Source of the DNA: JAAYBF01 sp963716445
Lineage (GTDB): Bacteria > Actinomycetota > Thermoleophilia > Solirubrobacterales > Thermoleophilaceae
DNA length: 64,000 bases
Direction: 5' to 3'
Assembly (NCBI GenBank): GCA_963716445.1
Contig: OY970313.1
Span: forward strand, 1,736,001 to 1,800,000
Position numbers and translations under genes: made by a program. A model generated the notes under the pieces. That model was not told the DNA's origin. It worked only from the letters and a program-made list of their open reading frames with translations, and ran no database searches. The first letter of the stretch is position 1; each line of letters opens with the position of its first letter. Below are positions 6,945 to 15,003 of the stretch, in pieces.

Positions 6945-8963
6945 TCAGTCGATGGGGAGGCGGGCGCTGAGCGCCCGCCTCTTCCATTTCCGGGGGTCGT
7001 TCGTGCGGAAGGCCGCCCGCGCGTCGCGGGCGAGCGGCTCCCGTGGATTGAGACGCAGCGCCCGCCGCGCCGCCGCCTTCGGCGACATCCCGGCGGCTCC
7101 GCGGACCAGCGCAAGCCCGTAGTGGAGGCGCCAGTCGGACGGGTCCCGATCGACGGCCTCGGTCATCGCCTTCACCCCGAGCTCGGGACGACCCAGCCGG
7201 ACGTCGCAATAGCCGAGGATCTCGAACGGCTCGGGGCGAACTGACAACGTCTCGGTCGATGCGATCGCCTCGTCCACGGCCGTCGGGCAGTCTCCGGCCT
7301 TGAAGGCCTCGACGCTGCGGTCCAGCGTCCTCTGCGAGAGGTGGATCTGGGCCGGCGCGATGGCCAGGATCGCGCAGGCGAAGCCGAGCCCGACCCGCAC
7401 CGGACGCGCCGGACGACCGAGTGCTCGTGGCTCGTCGGGCGAGCGGCCGAGTGCCAGGCCCCCCAGCGCGAAGAGCCACAGGGTGACGGCCGGCATCTCC
7501 CAGTCCCAGTCCAATCCGGAATGGATCAGCCAGGCGACGGTCATCGCCGTGAGCGCTGCGTAGATCGCCCTGTCGGGGCCGCGCGAACGGAGCAGGAAGG
7601 CTCCGGCGATCGTCAGCAGGGCGACCGCCAGCAGCGCCATCCCGATCAGGCCGAGATCGCTCAGCGTCTCGAGATAGAGCGAATGGGCGTCGACCATCGA
7701 GAACTGGATCGGCCGCTCGCTGGCCCAAAGGTGCTCGAAGGTCCCGGCGCCGTTCCCGCGCAGCGATTCCGCCTCGAAGCCGTCGAGGGCCACGCGCCAG
7801 CCGTCGAGCCGTCCGTTGTTGGCCGGGTTCGTCAGGCGGTCGCGCAGGTCGCCACCGGTCTCGATCGTCCGCCCCTCGACGAAGCGGTCGTATTGGCGGT
7901 CCAGCGCCTCCGGCGCGTCCAGCGCGATGCCGAGCGCGAGCGCGGCGACGATCGCCACCGCGGCCCCACCGCCGAGCGCGGCGCGTCGCGTACGAGAGGA
8001 GACGCGCACGCGCTCCAAGCGGGCGTCGAGCGGCAGCAGGAGTCCTCGCAGCGCAGCGGCCGCCAGCATCGCCAGCGCCGTCACCCAGGCAACGCGGTCC
8101 GCCTGACCGGCCGCCACCGGGGCGGTGGGGTTCTCCTTGGCGAGCAGGTCCGCCCCATAGGCGACCACGACCGCCACCGCCGTGGCCGGCACGACGGCGA
8201 GCAGACCGCTCAGCAGGCCGCGCGGCCTGGCAAGCAGCACGTAGACGGCCAAGGCGACGATCGCCGTCGCGATCGCCCCGCGCGAGAACGTGAAGTAGAG
8301 CGCCACGGCCAGACCAGGGATGGCGGCCGCGCCCGCGATGCGCGCGATCGGCGGCTGACGCTCGCTCGTCGCTAGGTGGGTGCAGGCGACGATCGCCAGC
8401 GCCGCGAGCAGCCCGAGGGCGTTCCAGTAGGTGAGCGGCCAGCTGAGGCGATCGCTCTCGATGTCGAGCGGAGCCGAGACCAGGCCCGGCACGATCCGCG
8501 ACGCCAAGGCCGCGAGGCAGACAGCGGTCGCCGCGGCGGCGAACGCCCATAGGGCACCCGACAGCCGCTTTGGCGTGCGACCGACCGTCGCCATCGCCAC
8601 GAGGATCAACAGGTAGAGCAAGACGCGGTCGAACTCGAGCAGCGCGCGCGCCGGCGCGTCGGACCAGCCCTTGGAGAGCAGCGTCCAGACCGCGAGCCCC
8701 GCAAGGGCCGTCGCGGCGACGGTCGCGGCGGGGCCGAAGGCGCGCAAGGGATCGCCCGCGAGCGTCACCCGCAGCACGAGTCCGATCGCCACGACCACCG
8801 CCGCCGCGGCGGTCGTCCCCGCGAAGAAGCCACCCTCCTGAAAGCCGAGATAGGCCGTCAGCAGGCCCACGAGGCCGATGAGGAGCGCGAATCCAGCCGC
8901 TTGCGAGCGGGAGACACGGGTATCCCGTCGGGGCTCCACGGTGGCCGTCGCGGTCTCCGTCAT
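6945..8963 (-). CDS. O-antigen ligase/polymerase-like membrane protein with C-terminal TPR-like region
   Basis: A 672-residue polytopic membrane protein with about 10-12 helices. The Wzy_C/O-antigen-ligase core has its long extracytoplasmic loop around residues 340-430 (R-L-D-G-W-R-V-A-L-D-G-F then G-N-G-A-G-T-F-E and D-A-H-S-L-Y-L-E-T-L). The motif with His in D-A-H-S-L-Y is typical of the WaaL/Wzy superfamily. After the last helix (about 545) a soluble tail of about 120 residues contains TPR-like helix pairs (E-A-F-K-A-G-D-C-P and D-P-S-D-W-R-L-H-Y-G-L-A). The role is polymerising or ligating lipid-linked glycan outside the membrane. It converges with the LPFTG gene 16 bp away and is divergent from the initiating transferase at 9141. 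It is one of two such proteins in this locus. Confidence 0.88.
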   Translation of the reverse strand: MTETATATVEPRRDTRVSRSQAAGFALLIGLVGLLTAYLGFQEGGFFAGTTAAAAVVVAIGLVLRVTLAGDPLRAFGPAATVAATALAGLAVWTLLSKGWSDAPARALLEFDRVLLYLLILVAMATVGRTPKRLSGALWAFAAAATAVCLAALASRIVPGLVSAPLDIESDRLSWPLTYWNALGLLAALAIVACTHLATSERQPPIARIAGAAAIPGLAVALYFTFSRGAIATAIVALAVYVLLARPRGLLSGLLAVVPATAVAVVVAYGADLLAKENPTAPVAAGQADRVAWVTALAMLAAAALRGLLLPLDARLERVRVSSRTRRAALGGGAAVAIVAALALGIALDAPEALDRQYDRFVEGRTIETGGDLRDRLTNPANNGRLDGWRVALDGFEAESLRGNGAGTFEHLWASERPIQFSMVDAHSLYLETLSDLGLIGMALLAVALLTIAGAFLLRSRGPDRAIYAALTAMTVAWLIHSGLDWDWEMPAVTLWLFALGGLALGRSPDEPRALGRPARPVRVGLGFACAILAIAPAQIHLSQRTLDRSVEAFKAGDCPTAVDEAIASTETLSVRPEPFEILGYCDVRLGRPELGVKAMTEAVDRDPSDWRLHYGLALVRGAAGMSPKAAARRALRLNPREPLARDARAAFRTNDPRKWKRRALSARLPID
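6957..6981. terminator. hairpin at convergent gene ends
   Basis: A perfect 10-bp GC stem (GAGGCGGGCG and its complement) with a 5-base loop, lying just inside the last codons of the O-antigen-ligase gene and 29 bp past the stop of the convergent LPFTG gene. On the plus strand it is followed by TTCCATTT, not a strong T-run. It probably ends the LPFTG transcript. Terminator function is inferred from position and stem strength. Confidence 0.5.
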
Positions 8964-9140
8964 GTGCGAGCGGACATTTGCGGCTTAAGGAAAACCCCTG
9001 GCGATCCGAAGCGTTGTATGGATGCTGTGTTCAGCGACTCGAAGATCAAGGAAACGATGCTAGTCTCGACTACAGACGGCTGTGTCCATGCGCCGGAGGG
9101 GGGGATCGCGCCCTAGGGCGCCGTATCCCAGCGTGCTCCT
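8964..9140. promoter_or_regulatory. divergent promoter region of polysaccharide locus
   Basis: A 177-bp intergenic region between the minus-strand polymerase-like gene and the plus-strand sugar-phosphate transferase. It is clearly less GC-rich than the flanking genes (for example around TTAAGGAAAACCCC and GAAACGATGCTAGTCTC), as expected for promoters. No known riboswitch core or clear operator palindrome was recognised. Promoter placement cannot be fixed by eye. Confidence 0.5.
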
Positions 9141-9899
9141 ATGAACTCCCTTCAACGCACACGGGCGTCGCGTACCCGCATCGCTGTTCCAGCTCCTGAG
9201 CTGGCGACCGCGCGGAACCGATCCGAGGCCGCCAAGCGCCTCGTCGACGTCTCGCTCGCTTCCGTCGTGCTGCTGCTCAGCCTGCCGGCGATGCTCGTCG
9301 TCGCCATCGCGGTCAGGCTGAACAGCCCCGGACCGGTGCTCTTCAGGCAGCAGCGGCTGGGCCGCGACATGCAACCCTTCACTGTGCTGAAGTTCCGCAC
9401 GATGGCCGTCGACTCCTCACCCGAGCTGCACCAGCGCTACATCGCGGAGCTCGTCAACTCGGAGCCGGTCGCGACGGGCGGACAGGCGGCTCAGAACGGA
9501 AACGGCAACGGGAGCGCGAAGGCGGCCCGCCGCACGAACGGCAACGGCGACGTCAAGAAGCTCACCGCCGACCCGCGAGTAACGGGTGTCGGGCGGATCC
9601 TGCGCCGCGTCAGCCTCGACGAGCTGCCTCAGCTGTTCAACGTGATCGGCGGCTCGATGTCCCTGGTCGGTCCGCGTCCGGCGCTCGCCTACGAGCTCGA
9701 GCACTACCGGATGGAGCACTTCGAGCGCTTCGGCGTCCGTCCTGGCGTCACCGGGCTATGGCAGGTGTCGGGCCGCAACAGCCTCGGCTTTCGCGAGATG
9801 CTCGATCTGGACGTCCAGTACGCCCGAGACGCGACGCTGATGACCGATGTCGGCATCCTCGCCCGCACGCCACTCGCCGCCGTCCGGCACGCCGCGTGA
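9141..9899 (+). CDS. initiating sugar-phosphate transferase (polyprenyl-phosphate)
   Basis: A 252-residue bacterial sugar transferase that moves a sugar-1-phosphate from a nucleotide sugar to undecaprenyl phosphate, the first step of a lipid-linked exopolysaccharide unit. It has one N-terminal membrane hairpin (about residues 36-60), the family motif K-R-L-V-D-V-S-L-A, then P-G-P-V-L-F-R-Q-Q-R-L-G and F-T-V-L-K-F-R-T-M, then R-V-S-L-D-E-L-P-Q-L-F-N-V and S-L-V-G-P-R-P, and G-L-W-Q-V-S-G-R-N near the end. The catalytic Asp-Glu pair is in L-D-E-L. It belongs to the short WbaP-like or EpsL-like class without the CoA-binding N-domain. An Asn/Gly-rich insert at about residues 118-137 interrupts the core between the K-F-R-T-M and L-T-A-D-P-R motifs. 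The dehydrogenase gene begins 7 bp after the stop, so the genes are an operon. Confidence 0.95.
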   Translation: MNSLQRTRASRTRIAVPAPELATARNRSEAAKRLVDVSLASVVLLLSLPAMLVVAIAVRLNSPGPVLFRQQRLGRDMQPFTVLKFRTMAVDSSPELHQRYIAELVNSEPVATGGQAAQNGNGNGSAKAARRTNGNGDVKKLTADPRVTGVGRILRRVSLDELPQLFNVIGGSMSLVGPRPALAYELEHYRMEHFERFGVRPGVTGLWQVSGRNSLGFREMLDLDVQYARDATLMTDVGILARTPLAAVRHAA

Positions 9900-9906
9900 C
9901 GCGCGC

Positions 9907-11010
9907 ATGATCGCCGACGTCTCACTCGCGGTCGTGGGCCTCGGCTACTGGGGGCCGAACCTCGTGCGCTGCGCGGTCGAGAGCGACGACTGCGAGGTCA
10001 AGGCGATCTGCGACCGCGACGCCGTGTCGCTCGCCAAGCTGGCGCGGCGCTATCCCGCGATCGGGGGCACGCAGGACTTCGACCGGCTGCTCCGGGACGA
10101 CGAGATCAACGGGCTGATCATCGCCACGCCCGTCACGACGCACTACGACCTCGCGAAGCGCTGCCTGCTGGCCGGCAAGCACGTGATGGTCGAGAAGCCG
10201 CTCGCGGCGACCGGCGAGGAGTGCCGTGAGCTGATCGAGCTGGCCGGCGAGCGGGACCTCGTCCTCATGCCGGGCCACACCTTCCTCTACTCGCCGCCGG
10301 TCAACAAGGTCAAGCAGCTGATCGACGACGGCGAGCTCGGCAACCTCTACTTCGGGACGTCGAGCCGGGTCAACCTCGGCATCCACCAGAGCGACGTAAG
10401 CGTCGTCCGGGACCTCGCCCCACACGACTTCTCGATCCTGCTGCACTGGCTCGGCCGGCCGGAGTTCATCCGGGCGATCGGGCGCGCCTCGATCGTCCCC
10501 GGCAACCTCGACGTCGTCTTCGTCGACCTCGGCTACGCCGACGGGGCGCTGTTCCACGTCGAGCTCTCCTGGCTCGCTCCGACGAAGCTGCGCCGCACGG
10601 TGCTCGTCGGCAGCGAGCGGATGGTCGTCTACGAGGACACCAGCGCGGAGCAGGTGCGCGTCTTCGACCGTGGCGTCGAGTCGCTGCCGCCGCAGACCTT
10701 CGGCGAGTTCCAGCTCTCCTACCGCTCGGGCGACGTCCTCACGCCGCGGATCCCAGCCGACGAGCCGCTGCGCCTCGAGGTCCAGGACTTCGTCGCGTCG
10801 ATCCGCGACGGGCGCCAGCCGAAGTCGCACGCCAAGCTCGGCTACGACGTCGTCCAGATGATCGAGGCCGCCGAGACGTCGCTCGAGTACAACTCCGCGC
10901 CGGTTCCGCTGACCGACGACGGCCGGCGGAACATCCCCGACCGCCGCAAGAGCGACGGCGGCATGCCCGTCGTCCGGGCCCGCGAGACGTCCGAGGCCGC
11001 GAAGCTGTGA
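9907..11010 (+). CDS. Gfo/Idh/MocA oxidoreductase (nucleotide-sugar type)
   Basis: A 367-residue NAD(P)-dependent sugar dehydrogenase. The Rossmann motif V-V-G-L-G-Y-W-G-P-N lies at about residues 8-17, the hallmark E-K-P in M-V-E-K-P-L-A-A near residue 98, and the C-terminal substrate domain carries the conserved H-D-F-S-I-L helix with His. The start chosen is ATG 9907, just after the transferase stop; an upstream in-frame start would lie inside that gene. The stop overlaps the next gene by 4 bp (GTGA), so the two are translationally coupled. The partner is a DegT-type aminotransferase. The pair looks like the dehydrogenase/aminotransferase couple that makes 3-amino sugars (as WlbA/WlbE do with UDP-GlcNAcA). 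The exact sugar cannot be read from sequence. Confidence 0.9.
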   Translation: MIADVSLAVVGLGYWGPNLVRCAVESDDCEVKAICDRDAVSLAKLARRYPAIGGTQDFDRLLRDDEINGLIIATPVTTHYDLAKRCLLAGKHVMVEKPLAATGEECRELIELAGERDLVLMPGHTFLYSPPVNKVKQLIDDGELGNLYFGTSSRVNLGIHQSDVSVVRDLAPHDFSILLHWLGRPEFIRAIGRASIVPGNLDVVFVDLGYADGALFHVELSWLAPTKLRRTVLVGSERMVVYEDTSAEQVRVFDRGVESLPPQTFGEFQLSYRSGDVLTPRIPADEPLRLEVQDFVASIRDGRQPKSHAKLGYDVVQMIEAAETSLEYNSAPVPLTDDGRRNIPDRRKSDGGMPVVRARETSEAAKL

Positions 11011-12128
11011 CCCCGGTCGCCGGCGGCTCCGTCCCGCTGATCGACCTGTCGCGCCTGGACGCCTCGATCCTCGAAGAGGCCCAGGCGACCTTCGAGCGGA
11101 TCGCACGCTCGGGCGCCTTCACCTTCGGCGAGGATCTCCAGGCCTTCGAGGCCGAGTTCGCCGGCTACTGCGGCGCCGAGCACTGCGTCGGCGTCTCCGA
11201 CGGCACGGACGCGCTGCGGCTCGCCCTGGTGGCCATGGGCGCGGGCCCGGGGCGCGAGGTCGTCACGGTGCCGCACACCTTCATCGCGACGATCGAGGCG
11301 ATCGCCGCGACCGGCGCGAGGCCGGTCCTCGTCGACATCGATCCCGCCACGCGCTGCATCGACCCCGAGCGGCTCGAATCGGCCGTGGGGCCGCAGACGG
11401 CGGCCGTCGTGCCCGTCCACCTCTATGGTCGGCCGGCGCCGATGGGCGAGATCCTCACCGCCGCGAACGGCGTCCCGGTCCTCGAGGACGCCGCCCAAGC
11501 CCATGGCGCCGAGCTCGCGGGACAGCGCACGGGCGGCCTCGGAACCGCGGCCGGGTTCAGCTTCTACCCGACGAAGAACCTCGGGGCGATGGGCGACGGC
11601 GGCGCCGTCGTCACGGACGACCCGGAGCTGGCGGCGACCGTGCGCTCGCTGCGCCACCACGGATCCGATCCCGACGACGCGAACCGCCATCTGCGCCCCG
11701 GCTCGACGGCGCGGCTCGACAACCTCCAGGCCGCCCTGCTGCGACTCAAGCTGCCCCATCTCGACTCCTGGAACGACTCCCGGCGCGCCGCCGCGGACCG
11801 CTACCGCGAGGCGCTCGCCGGCCTTCCACTCGTTCTTCCGCCGGGCGACCCCGAGGGCGGCCGCCACGTCTACCACCTGTTCGTGGTCGAGGTCGAGGAT
11901 CGCGACCGCGTGCTCGGCGAGCTGCGAGCCGCGGGCGTCGGAGCCGGAGCCCACTACCCCACGCCGGCGCATCTGCAGCCCGCCTGGACGGGCCTCGGCT
12001 ACGCCCCGGGGTCGCTTCCCCACGCGGAGCGAGCCGCGCGCCGCTGCCTGACCCTGCCGATCTTCCCGGGCATCGCCGACGCCGAGCTGGACCGCGTCGT
12101 CGAGGTCCTCGCCGACGCGATCGGCTGA
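11007..12128 (+). CDS. DegT/DnrJ/EryC1 sugar aminotransferase
   Basis: A 373-residue PLP-dependent aminotransferase of the sugar aminotransferase family. It begins with GTG at 11007, overlapping the dehydrogenase stop by 4 bp. Key segments are visible: G-V-S-D-G-T-D-A-L for phosphate binding, V-L-E-D-A-A-Q-A-H-G with the PLP-stacking and Asp residues, and F-Y-P-T-K-N-L-G-A-M-G-D-G-G, whose Lys (near residue 190) forms the internal aldimine. It should transfer an amino group from glutamate to a keto-sugar nucleotide made by the preceding dehydrogenase. A hexapeptide acyltransferase at 38205 could acetylate such an amino sugar, but it is 26 kb away. The downstream gene is convergent, so this ends a three-gene operon. 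Confidence 0.93.
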   Translation: MTPVAGGSVPLIDLSRLDASILEEAQATFERIARSGAFTFGEDLQAFEAEFAGYCGAEHCVGVSDGTDALRLALVAMGAGPGREVVTVPHTFIATIEAIAATGARPVLVDIDPATRCIDPERLESAVGPQTAAVVPVHLYGRPAPMGEILTAANGVPVLEDAAQAHGAELAGQRTGGLGTAAGFSFYPTKNLGAMGDGGAVVTDDPELAATVRSLRHHGSDPDDANRHLRPGSTARLDNLQAALLRLKLPHLDSWNDSRRAAADRYREALAGLPLVLPPGDPEGGRHVYHLFVVEVEDRDRVLGELRAAGVGAGAHYPTPAHLQPAWTGLGYAPGSLPHAERAARRCLTLPIFPGIADAELDRVVEVLADAIG

Positions 12129-12138
12129 CGCCCGCCGC

Positions 12139-12909
12139 TCAGGCGGCCTTGCGCATGACGAAGATCAGCTCGGTCGCCTCGGGATCGACGAACCCGAGCG
12201 TCACGAGCCGCACCAACCCACGCGCTACACGCCAGACCGGACCCTTCAGCTTGACCCTCGAGCGCACGCTCTCCTGCTTGTCGGCCTCGTACGTCCCGCA
12301 CATCTCGACGCGCATCCCGCGCCGCTCCGCGAATCGCCGTAGCGACTTGGGCGCGATCGACAGGCGCAGGAACGTCGGGAACGGCGGCCGGTCGTCCTTG
12401 CCCGGATCCGTGTACCCGAAGACGTGCTTGTAGACGAGGACGTGGAACCAGTGCGGCGAGAGCTTCGTGATCAGGCCCTTGGCGGAAAGGACGTTCGGGA
12501 CCTTGATCACCACGAGGCCGCCCGGCCGCACCGCGTGCACGAACCGCTCGAGCGCCAGCTCCGGCTTCGGCAGGTGCTCGAGGACGTCCCAGCAGACGAT
12601 CACGTCGTAGTCGTCGGCGGCGAGCTCGTACGCGGTGACGTCGCCGAGGATCTTCTCGTCGGCCCACTCGTTGCGCTCGAGCTGCGCTGCGGAGACGTCG
12701 ATGCCGACGATCTGGGCGCGGCCGTCGAGGCCGAGCGGACTCGGGTACTGCCCACAGCCGGCCTCGAGCACGCGCAGCCGCTCGCGATCGGCGGCGAGGC
12801 CGTTCACGATCGCCTGGAGGCTGGCGACCTGCTGGTCCCAGGTGGACTGACCGAACCGGCGGTCAGACGCCGTGTCCCCGGTCCCTGGCAAGCTTGTCGT
12901 CGATGCCAA
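12139..12909 (-). CDS. class I SAM-dependent methyltransferase
   Basis: A 256-residue methyltransferase with a class I Rossmann fold. The SAM-binding motif I V-L-E-A-G-C-G-Q-Y-P lies near residue 47, followed by an acidic strand end I-V-G-I-D-V-S, D-V-I-V-C-W-D-V-L-E-H-L-P (motif IV) and R-P-G-G-L-V-V-I-K-V-P. It probably methylates a lipid-linked glycan or sugar nucleotide, given its surroundings. The frame opens with a TTG at 12909 and has no ATG before motif I, so the exact start is uncertain. It is divergent from the glycosyltransferase at 12903 with overlapping 5' ends, which leaves almost no room for separate promoters. Confidence 0.88.
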   Translation of the reverse strand: MASTTSLPGTGDTASDRRFGQSTWDQQVASLQAIVNGLAADRERLRVLEAGCGQYPSPLGLDGRAQIVGIDVSAAQLERNEWADEKILGDVTAYELAADDYDVIVCWDVLEHLPKPELALERFVHAVRPGGLVVIKVPNVLSAKGLITKLSPHWFHVLVYKHVFGYTDPGKDDRPPFPTFLRLSIAPKSLRRFAERRGMRVEMCGTYEADKQESVRSRVKLKGPVWRVARGLVRLVTLGFVDPEATELIFVMRKAA

Positions 12910-13901
12910 TGATCCTCCCGACCTATTCGGTCATATCGCCTGTACGCGACGAGGCGGACTACCTCGACGTGACCGCCGCCGCGATCGTCGCCCAGTCGCA
13001 CCGGCCCGTGCGCTGGGTGATCGTCGACGACGGCTCGACCGACGATACCCGTTCGATTGCCGAGCACTGGGCCTCGCAGCACCCCTGGATCGCCGTCGTC
13101 TCGGCGGACGAGAAGCACGAGCGCGCCAGGGGAGCGCCGATCGTCGCCGCGTTCAAGCGCGGGCTGCGCGAGCTGGACGAGCGGACCGACATCGTCGTGA
13201 AGCTCGACGGCGACCTCTTCCTGCCCGCGCACTACTTCGAGTGGGTCGCCGCGGTCTTCGCGCGCGACCCGCGCGCCGGAGTCGTCGGCGGGACGGTGTG
13301 GATGCCGGAGAACGGCCGCTGGCGCCTCGACTACGGCAAGACGTCGCACAACGTCCACGGCGTCGCGAAGGCGTACCGCTACGACTGCCTCGACGACATC
13401 GGCGGCCTCCAGGAGTCGATGGGCTGGGACGGCATCGACGAGTACGCCGCCCGAGCGCGCGATTGGCACGTCCACGCGCTCGGCGAGCTGAGCATCCTCC
13501 ACTACAAGCCGCGTGGATCGAAGCAGCGGCCGCTGCGGGCGCGCTGGGAGGAGGGCCGCGGCAACGCGTTCATGGGCTACCGCTGGCAGTTCATGCTGCT
13601 GCGCGCCGGCTACCGGGCGCTCGTCGAGCGGCCGCGCGTCCTCGGTGGGCTGGCGCTGCTCGCCGCCTACGTCGACGCGCGGGTGCGGCGCAGGCCACGG
13701 GTCGCCGACCCGGGGGCGATTCGCGAGCTGCGCCGCGAGCAGGCCCGGCGGATGGCCGCGCTGCTGCGCTGGCGCCACGACGTCGAGCCCGTCGCCCAGC
13801 TCCCCGACGGCGGGCCGGCCTACTGGTTCAGGGACGAAGCAGCGACTCGAGGCTCTGGCGGTAGATCTCCCGCTGCTGAGGCCATCGATACGGCTCGTTG
13901 A
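12903..13901 (+). CDS. family 2 glycosyltransferase
   Basis: A 332-residue GT-A fold glycosyltransferase. The N-terminal Y-S-V-I-S-P-V-R-D-E and V-I-V-D-D-G-S-T-D-D-T segments bind the nucleotide sugar. V-V-K-L-D-G-D-L-F holds the DxD metal-binding motif, and the acceptor-side motif G-W-D-G-I-D-E lies near residue 180. No membrane helix is evident, so it would be a peripheral enzyme at the inner face of the membrane. The start chosen is ATG 12903; TTG 12894 and ATG 12909 are alternatives. The 3' end overlaps the convergent GT4 gene by 74 bp, so its last 24 residues are read antisense to that gene. A related GT2 lies at 17066. Confidence 0.9.
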   Translation: MPMILPTYSVISPVRDEADYLDVTAAAIVAQSHRPVRWVIVDDGSTDDTRSIAEHWASQHPWIAVVSADEKHERARGAPIVAAFKRGLRELDERTDIVVKLDGDLFLPAHYFEWVAAVFARDPRAGVVGGTVWMPENGRWRLDYGKTSHNVHGVAKAYRYDCLDDIGGLQESMGWDGIDEYAARARDWHVHALGELSILHYKPRGSKQRPLRARWEEGRGNAFMGYRWQFMLLRAGYRALVERPRVLGGLALLAAYVDARVRRRPRVADPGAIRELRREQARRMAALLRWRHDVEPVAQLPDGGPAYWFRDEAATRGSGGRSPAAEAIDTAR

Positions 13902-15003
13902 CCTCCGCGGCGCGCTCGACTAGCCGATCGGCGCTCTCGGGCTTCTCGTAGAGCTCACGGATCGCGCGCGCGAGATCGCCGGGATCGTCGGCGTCGAAGT
14001 ACTCGAAGCAGCCCTCGTCGAAGTACCGCTGCACCGACTCGGTCCGCGAGATCACCGCCGGGCGCCGCATCGCGATCAGGTCGTACATCTTGTTGCAGTG
14101 GGTGAGATCGCGGAACGGGTCCTTCTTCATCGCGACCACGCCGGCGTCGGCCCTGGCGATGCCCTCGAGCAGCTGCTCGATCGGGACGTACTCGCCGGCG
14201 AACCAGATCCGGTCCTCGACGCCGCGCTGCCTGGCCAGCTGCTGGACCTCGTCGAGGAACGAGCCGTCGCCGTAGACCTCGAGCCGCAGCTCGGGGATCT
14301 CGTCGCGTAGCAGCGCGACCGCCTCGACGAGCGTGTCGTGCCCATAGCGCTCCTCGACGGAGCCGTGGCAGATGAGCGTGAAGCGGCCCGGCTCACGCGG
14401 CCGTGGCGGGTACTTGTGGACGTCGAACACCGCCTCGTCGGCGGCGTTGAGGATCACGTCGATCTTGTCCGCGGGCGCGCCACGCCCGACGAAGACGTCC
14501 TTCATCTCCTGCGTGCACGTGACGACCCTGTCGGCGTAGCGGATCGCCGCCTGCTCGACCCACCCGCTCAGCCGAACGAGCGGGTGGCTGAGCGGAAGGT
14601 CGTACTTCGTCGCGAAGAACTCCGGCACGCACTCGTGCAGGTCGAGCATGACCTTCGCGCCGAGCAGCTTCGGGACGATCGACGCGAAGACGACCGAGTC
14701 GGGGATCGTGTTCGCCTGGACGACGTCGTAGCGGCGGCGGACGTGCAGGAAGCCCGCGAGCAGCGTCGCCATCGCCATGAAGGCGAAGTGCTCGACCAGG
14801 TAGAGCAGGGCGCCCTCGCGGCGGTGACGCAGCGGCGGCCGGTAGGCCTGGGCGCCGTTCCAGTTCTCGCGTCCGGCCTGGGCCTCGCGGCGCAGCGAGA
14901 TGACGTCGACCTCGTGGCCGGCGTCGAGCAGGCACTCCACCTCGCGCCGCACGCGGGCGTCGAGCGGGAACGACCCTTGGCGGATCAGCAGCACGCGGGC
15001 CAT
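13828..15003 (-). CDS. family 4 glycosyltransferase
   Basis: A 391-residue GT-B fold glycosyltransferase (GT4). The N-domain begins M-A-R-V-L-L-I-R-Q-G-S-F-P-L-D-A-R-V-R-R-E, typical of exopolysaccharide GT4 enzymes. The C-domain has C-H-G-S-V-E-E-R-Y-G-H-D with a nucleotide-sugar loop and the E-x7-E-type region M-K-K-D-P-F-R-D-L-T-H-C-N-K-M-Y-D. One hydrophobic stretch (L-V-E-H-F-A-F-M-A-M-A-T-L-L) suggests membrane association. The start at ATG 15003 overlaps the last base of the epimerase stop (ATGA arrangement), so it is coupled to that gene. The open frame continues far upstream antisense-like, but codon usage and homology support 15003. It converges with the GT2 at 12903 with a 74-bp overlap. 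Confidence 0.92.
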   Translation of the reverse strand: MARVLLIRQGSFPLDARVRREVECLLDAGHEVDVISLRREAQAGRENWNGAQAYRPPLRHRREGALLYLVEHFAFMAMATLLAGFLHVRRRYDVVQANTIPDSVVFASIVPKLLGAKVMLDLHECVPEFFATKYDLPLSHPLVRLSGWVEQAAIRYADRVVTCTQEMKDVFVGRGAPADKIDVILNAADEAVFDVHKYPPRPREPGRFTLICHGSVEERYGHDTLVEAVALLRDEIPELRLEVYGDGSFLDEVQQLARQRGVEDRIWFAGEYVPIEQLLEGIARADAGVVAMKKDPFRDLTHCNKMYDLIAMRRPAVISRTESVQRYFDEGCFEYFDADDPGDLARAIRELYEKPESADRLVERAAEVNEPYRWPQQREIYRQSLESLLRP

